A stretch of 64,000 nucleotides of DNA, from NCBI GenBank assembly GCA_007844125.1, contig CM017567.1:46407778-46471777 (forward strand). Reading direction: 5' to 3'. This DNA comes from Sinonovacula constricta. Taxonomy: Eukaryota; Mollusca; Bivalvia; Cardiida; Solecurtidae. Below the pieces are notes generated by a model. That model was not told where the DNA came from, ran no database searches, and was given only the letters and a program-made list of their open reading frames with translations. Each line of letters begins with the position of its first letter. Position 1 is the first letter of the stretch. The translations under genes and the position numbers were made by a program. Positions 56,583 to 64,000 of the stretch are shown here, piece after piece.

Positions 56583-56870
56583 TTACATAGTTGGTCACTA
56601 TCAGACCCTCCTAATCAACCCTGCAGTTCTATTTCATATATTGAGTCACTATCAGACCCTTCTAATCAACCCTGCAGTTCTATTTCATATATTGAGTCAC
56701 TATCAGACCCTCCTAATCAACCCTGCAGTTCTATTTCATATATTGAGTCACTATCAGACCCTCCTAATCAACCCTGCAGTTCTATTTCATATATTGAGTC
56801 ACTATCAGACCCTCCTAATCAACCCTGCAGTTCTATTTCATATATTGAGTCACTATCAGACCAACTAGTA
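56583..56870. repeat. 51-bp array, 5.6 copies
   Basis: TTGAGTCACTATCAGACCCT, CCTAATCAACCCTGCAGTTC and TATTTCATATA recur almost without change, so the array is young. 51 is a multiple of three, which explains the open frames here. Confidence 0.96.
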
Positions 56871-57265
56871 TACTTGTTTAAGATAGATCAACTTACATGA
56901 TGTGTATTAAGTTGATGTCATTAAGACAGTTCCAAATCAGTATTAGCTAATTGCACTGCTCTGGAGTATGGTGCCTCTTATGGAATGATTTTTTTTATAG
57001 GGTAAATATGTATAGCAGCCAATAAGAAAAAATAGCGGCTGTGTTGTGAGACATTTTTGAGGAAAGAACAGGGAATTTGCTTTTAACAGTGTAGCTTGCA
57101 ATAATAAAGAGTAGATCGAAGTTAAAAAAAATGTAGCAGGCACTAATTCATAGCTGTTTGGGTATGCAGCAGACAACAAGGAAGAAAGCAAAGTAGCAGA
57201 AAGTTTAATTCCCATCAGAGATAACGGTTCCTTACTCACACATTAATGTAATGAAACTATAGTGT

Positions 57266-57425
57266 AAGCGAGTATTTAGTTCTCAGTATAGCCATCTTAT
57301 TGTGTAGTGCAGCTCTCTGCAGCGCATTGGTTGTCTCACATTTGTGCTCTTTCTTGTATTGGGTATGAGAACATTAATAGCTGATTTTGCATTAGAGTTA
57401 CCCCCCTTATCTGCAGTACTGCTTC
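57266..57425 (+). repeat. Dispersed repeat G, copy 2
   Basis: GTAAGCGAGTATTTAGTTCT, AGCTCTCTGCAGCGCATTGG, TGCTCTTTCTTGTATTGG match copy 1 with spacing preserved. Unidentified. Confidence 0.5.
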
Positions 57426-57429
57426 ACAT

Positions 57430-58039
57430 GACTTCTGTACCCAAACAAGCAGTTGTTGCAACTCATCTCTTCCAAAGAAATCTAAAAAAAAAAACATTCG
57501 CCAGTACTTGCAATGAGTGTTTGAAGTGTAGAAAACCAGCAAAATCACAACATAACATCAATACAGAATAATGAGAACTCATCCTGTCTTAGGTCTTTTT
57601 CACAAAAAAAACAACATCTACCTGCAAACAACAAATAAGCAAAAACTAATCCCACTCTCAAACCACCATCACATCTCATCTGCTGCACACATGCCATCAG
57701 ATAATCTTCTTCATGGTTTTATTTTCAATCAACCCTAATGACAATTCCATGTGCGTTCATCAAATCTTGTCGCTGACTTCTGAAAATCTAAAACCACTAC
57801 CCATAATTTCCATTTGGCTGTGTAAACATTTTTTCTAAGCAAAAAAAAAACAGGAGAGAAGATATAGATTTGACATTTACAGCAGGTTTACAATTACTTT
57901 TGATTTTTGCAGTCTGCAGAATATTACATTCTCAAAGAAGACGGAAATTAGGTTATCCAGATAGCGCTTTTTTTTTTCTTTTTATTTTATTTGCGGCACA
58001 GAGGTTGCTCAGTGTCTGAATTGCACACCTTTTAAGGAA
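57430..58039. other. Intron without recognised feature
   Basis: AT-rich; A-run near 57841. Nothing recognised. Confidence 0.4.
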
Positions 58040-58145
58040 ATCTCATAAAACAGAACATGATACAGCGTCAGCTTGCTGAATAGGAGGTCATGGGTTCAAA
58101 CCCCCACCAGGTCAAACCAAAGACTTTTGGTTGGTAGTAGTGAAA
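58040..58145 (+). repeat. SINE-B, head fragment
   Basis: Contains CAGCGTCAGCTTGCTGAATA, GGAGGTCATGGGTTCAAACC (B-box) and GGTCAAACCAAAGACTTT, then stops at GGTAGTAGTG. Only the tRNA-like head and first part of the body remain, with an insertion in the head. Confidence 0.65.
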
Positions 58146-58567
58146 AATAAAGAAATTAGATTGTCAAAATATGTTCAAACTAAATCCTATCAAGTTGGTA
58201 CTCACTGGAATTGTCAAACTGAGGCGATTGAAAAGAGTACCAACAATGTAGAGTTAATAAAATAAGTTGATTTAATAAATGAGTTGACTCACAATTCTAA
58301 ATGAAACATTTGTCGGAATTTAACAACAAGTCAATTTCAATAAATACCAAAAAAAATTATGGGAAATAAAGTATTTGAGAAATAATTCTAACTGAACATT
58401 TTCTGTGGAAATTTCACATTTCATTAGCAATTAAAATAAAAAAAAAAACACATCTACAATTCTTATTAAAAGATTTGCGGGAATTTCAAATTGAGACAAT
58501 GAAAATAATTTGTAAATGTTAGGAGCAGAAGTAGCACGATAACTTCTCCTCTGACCATGTTTCAACA

Positions 58568-59090
58568 ATCCTTTGGAATGAGATTTCTTTGGCGAGTAAA
58601 TAATTGATTTTTTAAGTCATGCGATATCACATGTAATACATTTTTTTACAAAAAAAAATTCTTTATAAAGAAATTATGCTTATTGGGTTTTAACATTCCA
58701 CCAACAGTTTTTCAGTTATCTGGAGAAAGTGTCAACAAGAAGCAGATATAGTGCTGCCTTCACTGTGTATAGCATGCCACGATACCTGGCAAGATACCAC
58801 ACTTAGTCATATTATCCTGACACCGGGATTACACTTATATTTGCTTGCATGTTAGCAAGGGAGCTACTACCATTTTTATCGACTTTGTTATGTTGTGGCC
58901 TGGGTTTGAACCCGGGCCTCTCCTACCTGGAGCCGATACTCTACAAATTGCGCTACCAGGTCTGGTCCCTTTGGAATGAGATTTCTTTGGTAAACAAATG
59001 AATTATTTATTGACAATCATTAGAAATCACTTGATGTCGGAAATCTTTTTTTTTTTTATTACAAAAAATTCTTTACAAAGAAATTACAAT
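58568..59090. repeat. ~115-bp direct repeats flanking a SINE-A
   Basis: CCTTTGGAATGAGATTTCTT through AAAAATTCTTTATAAAGAAATT is present at 58568-58680 and again at 58967-59090, with SINE-A exactly between. Period 398 bp. Confidence 0.85.
58680..58966 (-). repeat. SINE-A, near full-length, between long direct repeats
   Basis: 3' tail TATTGGGTTTTAACATTCC, full body, and a head with B-box GGTTCAAACCC on the minus strand. It is bracketed by two copies of a ~115-bp flank (58568-58680 and 58967-59090), much longer than a normal target duplication. Confidence 0.88.
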
Positions 59091-61075
59091 TAATAATCAG
59101 ATTTTACTGAAAATTGTCAATATTAGAATATTCCTCATTTCTGTTTATTCTCAACATTCTAACAATTAACATTAGATCAATTTTAAAAAATAAAAAAAAA
59201 TGAAATTATTTTCTAGCATAATCTAGACATAGTTTCCTTATAAGGTCATATATAGTTTTGAAAGTATTATTTTGATGTTCATAAAGGATCTCAAAGTTCT
59301 CTCTGCTGGTAAAATTACATTCAATTAATGTTCATTGTGAACCTTACTTAGTGTAATGCAACAGAAGTGGCTGCATTTTACAAAATATGCAAAATGAAGT
59401 ACTTAAAATACTTCAAATGGATAAAAAAAAACAGTTGCAGGGATCATTTCAAATTTTGGACAGCTGTATGTTTTCTGTTGGTAAATTTTTCATCATTTAA
59501 AATATTCTAGTCAGATTTTTTTCTTACTGATATATGGTAAGGCTGTATTTCTATGGAATGCTTTAGGAAGGGTTTGCAGGCTGGAGAGGAATTTTGGAGT
59601 AATGGTTCAGAAAAAAACAACACCTCTGTATTGTGAGTAATGAGATTGTGTGTTTATTGTTCTTGTAGAAATGTTAAGGAGGTTATGGGCTTCATTCTGG
59701 ACTCCAGATAAATAAATCTCTCAACCTCAACCATACTTTACATCCTGGTCGGGCTATAGCTCCATCATTTTTCTTGTAATCGCAGCAAGTTCTCTTCTCT
59801 TTGATGTCTTTGATCTCAATTTGTGAGAATCCACTACAGTCTTTCTCTTACCATGTGTCTTTTAGCTCCAATTTTTTTTTGGTTCTGTGGGTCTCATTTC
59901 TTTTCATCCCTTTCCTCATCTGACACTGACTCTTAACCTACCTCTCTCTTTGCCTCTCACTCTGTTTTTTGACTTCCTTTATCTGTTACTCTCTCTCTCT
60001 CTGTCATCTTTTGTCAATTTTTTTATGTGTTTTCACACACTCTTTGCTACACTTTCTTGTCTGTTTCTTGTCTTTATCTTTCTGTTTATCTTTTCATGTC
60101 TTTTTTATAGTTTTTTAGTCTCTCTCCCTCCGCCTCCCTCTCTCTTTCCTTCTCTCTATCTTCCACTCCTTATAATTCTCTTCAAATTATATAATTTCTT
60201 TTATTGATAAACCTTCCTTAAATACTATTTTTCTATTCCTTTTTCCATCCAGAATTATAAATCTGGGAATATTTATATCTATTATCTGTTTGTGATCATT
60301 CAACTCCATATCTTAACCCCCTACCTACCCGACGTCAAAAACTGCCCCCCCCACACACACACACACACATTAGCAAAGCAATTATATAGTACATTCTGAC
60401 AAGTGGTTGTTTATATTAAATCAAACAGTTTTTTAAACTAAATTCATGCCCTTCAGAGACATATTTCTCCATTACCTTCATTACATTTACCTGTCACAGG
60501 CTTAGACTGCTTTAGTCCATGTGACTCCAAATAAAAAAATAAATACAATACAGATTATTTAATTAAAATCCTGTTTAACTAAATGGTCTTTCATACTTCG
60601 TTTACTGTTGGAGTTGACATGCATGTGTCAAATATACTTGTTTACAACTAATCTGCCTTGTTTAAAAAGTACAGAAACTATTTCCTTAGATATTGCAAAA
60701 TTATCCAAGCAATCTTAAGTTTTCAGGGCACAAACAAAATATTTTTCACTTAAAAAATAGATATAAACATCACAAAACATGATGGAACTATCTACCTTGA
60801 CATTATTTTTTTCAGTGAGCATATTGCAAATACATATGTATATATCAGGAATGATAACCCTGCAAAGAATGTTAATGATTTCCAGGTAACAAACTAACAT
60901 CACAAGGGAGAGAACTCAAAACAGACAGAATCAATCCCTTCATCCTTCAACAAGGATATCAAATATTTACAAGACCAGAATTGATGCAAAGCATCAAAGG
61001 GTGTCCAATATATGTTTAAAACAGACAGTACATTATCTGATGAATGACAATGCAGGACATCTGATAAACACTGAC
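59091..61075. other. Intron without recognised feature
   Basis: The pyrimidine-rich tract at 59880-60180 (CTCTCTCT, TTTCTTGTCT) gives a leucine/serine/phenylalanine-rich 106-codon frame by composition. A C-run then (CA)n lies at 60345-60368. Nothing else recognised. Confidence 0.4.
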
Positions 61076-61428
61076 TTAGAGATGGTTTCTGACAGTTAGC
61101 CTACATTTTATACACGTAACAATATCTGTAAATAAGAACGATTGGAATTCCTGATTAAAGAGACATCGACATCACAGTGGAATGACGTGGATGAACTAAA
61201 ACATTAGTGGTCCCATGGTTTTCTTGGTTTAAAAATAGCTAACTGTGTAGCGTGGCTCAGATAGGAAATACATGTTTGTAATGATAATTGTGGCGTTATG
61301 GTTCACTTTTCCGACAGGTGTAGGACACCAATAAACAGCATTTTACGAGATCTGCTCAGATAACAATGGTTTACTAAAATGTATAAATAAAATATTTTTG
61401 GTCCAATTTGTCAGATACCGACTTTAAA
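61076..61428 (+). mobile_element. MITE-1 copy with both ends
   Basis: Left end GAGATGGTTTCTGACAGTTA and right end TTTGTCAGATACCGACTTTA are inverted copies of each other. An internal deletion removes the GGGCATAATTTCTGCA part. This is the copy that best shows the element is bounded by ~25-bp inverted repeats. Confidence 0.87.
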
Positions 61429-62166
61429 GTGAGCTGGAAATATGATGGAACAATTCGCCTTCACACTGACGTAACATATTCTGCAGTATTTGCTTTTGCA
61501 CACTGCCTAAATGCATCAAGCAATTAATTTAATATTATAAATAATCTTTTAAGAAACTCATTTAAGAAATATTGAACGAATAACAATCTTAAAACCCTCG
61601 TACAGCACTGCTAACAGGATGAGAATAAACTATGCTTAACCACATGTAGTTCTAAGTTGCCAAAATTGGTAAGTTAAATATGGGATAAGAAATTGAAGTG
61701 GTACAAATCTGAAACACTTAATAACCACTCACAATACCTCGGCCATTTCTACGAAATAGACTTGTCCAGATACCGCCAAGGAGTTATAATTGACATGATA
61801 ATTACAACAACAGCTCATCGCCAAATTTCTAACGCATTCTACAAAGGGCATGGCGCTGCACTTCAGCAGCTTATGCCAATAAGAATGGATGATAACCATT
61901 TACAAAATACTGGGACAAATAATGGTGTGTAGGGATTATAATCAAGTTTTTGAAATTCTATGTGATACTGTTATGTTTCGCTATTGAAGATTTGTTAAAA
62001 TATCAATTTGTTGAAACACATACTGTCCCTAAAAAGAGGAAGAAAGGAAACAAAACATTAATTAAAAACAAAAACAACTCTACAAAAATATATAAAACTT
62101 TAAGTACTTTAGTTAACTAATGAAATAATAACATTTAAAAGAAAAAACAGAAACGTTGCCATGCCA
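61429..62166. other. Intron without recognised feature
   Basis: A 79-codon plus-strand frame at 61693-61932 (KWYKSETLNNHSQYLGHFYE...) is more protein-like than most but matches no family I recognise and is antisense to the gene. Confidence 0.35.
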
Positions 62167-62513
62167 CAAAACCAAGTTTACAACGATTAACAAACCCAAT
62201 CCCAATCTAGGTCTTCATGCAAGCTTGCTATATCTAGTTTTAGGAAGACTGGTTTATTCAAACTGAAGTTATTAACCAGAAACTGTGGGTTTTTTTAATT
62301 TTTAGTAAGTGACCTTGACCCAATTGGCCCAAAAACCAATCCCAATCTAGGTCTTCATGCAAGCTTGCTGTATTAAAAGTTTCAGCAAGATTGGTTTATC
62401 AAACTGCAGTTATTGACCAGAAACCCTTTGCTTGACACTGCCCTATTGCCTGCACACCATACCCCAATCTAATAACCATGATATTCGTTGTAAACCAGGT
62501 TTAAAACTTTACC
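62167..62513 (+). mobile_element. MITE-3 copy next to the exon donor
   Basis: Ends AAACCAAGTTTACAACG and CGTTGTAAACCAGGTTTA are inverted. The interior again consists of two related halves (CCCAATCTAGGTCTTCATGC occurs twice, at 62201 and 62341). The right end lies 24 bp from the exon that ends at 62537, so it sits almost on the 5' splice site of the giant intron. Confidence 0.82.
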
Positions 62514-62536
62514 ACATAAAAAAAAACCCCTCTTAC

Positions 62537-63092
62537 CTCTACATCAAAGTCGATACAGTCAATGTCTTTAAACTGTAACCTGGCGTAAGTCTGCTTCACA
62601 GATTCCAGGAACCTATCCGGGCGTAGAAACACAGACAAATTATATGTTGCTGGTCTTTCATCAAGAACGTACGATCTCAATGTTGTCATCCTTTGAGACA
62701 ACTCCAATAACCAGTCTGAGACTGGCAGTGCCGAAGGGAAAGTTTGAAGGGTCCAGGATTGTGGGACGGAGTTCTTGTTTAGAGAATAAATGACATCGTT
62801 CAGACCTGGAGAGAGGAGAATTTCCCCTTTGGTAGCTCGCAGCAGAAGAGAGAGATCGTTCGTGATCTGGGCCACTAGGGCTTTGTAGCCCACAACCTCG
62901 TAGTGCAGGAAGATGTCAATTGGATACACTTGGTTTCTGTCCGTCTCTGGTAGGTGGGGAAGAGCATGGACAGCACTGAGGTATTGTGGGATAGCTAACT
63001 CTCGCATTACCACGGCGGAACTGGTTCCCATGGTAACCTGGTTGAACAGTTCTGGAGCGCCGATCACCTGCACCATGTCTCGGGCAAGGACA
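62537..63092 (-). CDS. Dynein heavy chain-like gene, penultimate exon (AAA6/C-terminal region)
   Basis: This 556-nt exon has its acceptor after TTCTAG at 63093-63094 and its donor at GAG|GTAAGA (GT at 62535-62536). After completing a split serine codon it encodes 185 residues and ends in phase 0. Counting from the first visible residue of the gene, these are residues 16-200. Dynein-like landmarks in order are a YP-containing start of a helical segment (YPIDIFLHYEVVGYKALVAQ, about 71-90), the helix leading to KGEILLSPGL (about 103-112), VPQSW (124-128, family VPxxW), DWLLELSQRM (141-150), and FLRPDRFLESVKQTYARL (170-187) ending in DIDCIDFDVE. Axonemal dyneins have W.xGFFxPQxFLTAxxQxxAR at that last position, so the core is recognisable but divergent: the Trp is replaced and the Gly is missing. 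Role by family: a microtubule minus-end motor or its regulatory relative in cilia or cytoplasm. A DNHD1-type protein is one possibility; well-conserved DYNC1H1 or DYNC2H1 looks unlikely. No P-loop lies in this part. A MITE sits 24 bp beyond the donor. Confidence 0.9.
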
Positions 63093-63955
63093 CTAGAACA
63101 TGCACCATAAATTATAGCTTTTAAAAATAATAATTAAAATATTGGAAAAAATAACAAGCTTATAAAAGTTGTAACTTTATTGAAAGCTAATTCTGATCCC
63201 ATGTAGCAACTTATCCTTTGTAATTGGTATTTATTCAGAAGACCTCAGTTCTGATAAGAGCACACAATTACAACCTTCTCATACAAATTAAGGTTTCAGA
63301 AAAAGACAAATTCTCTTTTTTGGATCTCACCAACTTTATGATGTTATGAAGCTTTTGTATATTGTTATCCCACCCAGAAAAGTTTAACCTCTAAACATGC
63401 TGGCAAAGTTGATTATTTTGATAGTTTACTATACTGATGGAAAAAAGTTTAGCAAGTTCAGAGAGGATTGACTCCGAGGGAACTTTGTGACCCATGGAGG
63501 ATCATCCGTTTTGCTGTGCACATACTGCATGGGATTTTTGTGAAAGTTACGTTTCGCGCTTACATAATGGTGTAGTTTAAAAAAAAGGGGGAAATCATGC
63601 GGTCAATGGATGGGCACAATTGGTCAATATGGAAACGTTTAAGTTACATTGATTTATAGACAAAAACCAAAGTCATTAAAAAACTTTTTTTCTTCAGTAT
63701 ATAATGTAGGATAAGCATATTGCACAAACATGATTATTGCCATCATGGTAATGCCAATTATATTTCAAGAATAGCCACCCAAATAAAAGCATTGGTAGGA
63801 CAATCAAAGCACTGCAAGTCAACAAAAACATGATTCAGTCTCCAACTTAGGTTATAGAGGACTAATAATTTATTAGGATCCCAACTGCTTTTACAGCATT
63901 CTCTCAAAATGTTCATGCCAAAAGAAACCTTATTTTGTAACACAGCACCATGTAC
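63093..63955 (-). other. Short intron (863 bp) of the dynein-like gene
   Basis: Donor CAG|GTACAT lies at 63955 and acceptor TTCTAG|TGT at 63093. The split codon AG+T gives serine and keeps the frame. I recognise no repeat or further exon inside; it is ordinary AT-rich intron sequence. Confidence 0.75.
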
Positions 63956-64000
63956 CTGCTGACATTGTTGGTCTGCTCTGTGTCGGCATCCTCTGAGAGG
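63956..64000 (-). CDS. Dynein heavy chain-like gene, partial upstream exon
   Basis: This is the 3' end of an exon that begins beyond the right edge of the window. Read on the minus strand it encodes LSEDADTEQTNNVS plus two bases (AG) of a split serine codon. It ends at a consensus donor, CAG followed by GTACAT, with the GT at 63954-63955. In dynein heavy chains the stretch just before the C-terminal domain has the form 'G..xNAxI....xET..L...I'. The acidic, Asn- and Thr-containing peptide here followed by a hydrophobic helix fits that position loosely. Alone the exon is too short to identify. It is called because its phase joins exactly to the next exon, giving ...NNVSS-VLARDM. Confidence comes mostly from that join. 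Confidence 0.7.

Larger units (their letters stand above)
9645..62536 (-). other. Giant phase-0 intron (52,892 bp) of the dynein-like gene
   Basis: Donor GAG|GTAAGA at 62536 and acceptor TATTTTCAG|GTG at 9645 join two exons that together restore the dynein C-terminal domain without a frameshift. I looked for an intervening exon encoding material between DFDVE and VMPAGL and found none; the family needs none, because the PEDGVY-like motif normally follows shortly after this point. The intron holds nearly all the SINEs, MITEs and minisatellites listed here. I see no nested gene that I can support. The boundaries would change only if a small unrecognised phase-0 exon exists. Confidence 0.85.

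Noticed and set aside
56454..56900. 148-codon frame with repeated peptide
   Set aside because: Its repeat part is the 51-bp tandem array (17-codon unit); the flanks show no coding features and it is antisense to the host gene.
59887..60207. 106-codon hydrophobic frame
   Set aside because: CT-rich low-complexity sequence; no signal-peptide or membrane-protein pattern beyond composition.

Overview
Eukaryotic nuclear DNA, AT-rich and repeat-laden, most likely from a marine invertebrate and probably a bivalve mollusc. The pointers to that are several tRNA-derived SINE families with Pol III boxes, many short inverted-repeat transposons (including ones rich in TGACCTTGACC motifs), minisatellite arrays, and a spliced gene with a huge intron. 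The species assignment is inference. There is no bacterial gene organisation.

I can support one protein-coding gene. It lies on the minus strand and encodes the C-terminal end of a divergent dynein heavy chain (DNHD1-like is one possibility). Three coding exons are visible: 63956-64000 (runs off the right edge), 62537-63092, and the last exon with its stop codon at 9282-9644. Splice phases match at both junctions and give a continuous 320-residue C-terminus. The last two exons are therefore separated by one intron of 52,892 bp (9645-62536), which makes up most of the window. The left 9.2 kb is the 3' UTR and downstream flank.

Left flank (1-9281): an inverted pair of SINE-A copies, a MITE-2 and a MITE-3 element, a 45-copy array of 56-bp repeats (4411-6940), a small 46-bp array, then the 3' UTR.

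Giant intron: about 19% by my count is tandem arrays. The main ones are the 41-bp array at 11509-12695, 77-bp at 20645-21303, 43-bp at 21836-25043, 80-bp at 38083-38676, 30-bp at 40941-42617, 89-bp at 54272-55235 and 51-bp at 56583-56870. Much of the rest is dispersed elements: SINE-A, -B and -C; nine copies of one MITE family (MITE-1); a hAT-type element with an 8-bp target duplication that carries a nested TA-flanked MITE; a possible Mutator-type element; a piggyBac-like MITE; a hairpin-ended element with an ORF relic; and a dispersed palindrome family built around CTGATCAG. Several arrays start exactly at the end of a transposon and appear to have grown from it. No second gene is supported inside the intron. 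Long open frames within arrays arise because the repeat unit is a multiple of three.

Family names (SINE-A/B/C, MITE-1/2/3 and so on) are labels used only here. All family assignments rest on reading terminal repeats, target duplications and Pol III boxes by eye, not on database searches.
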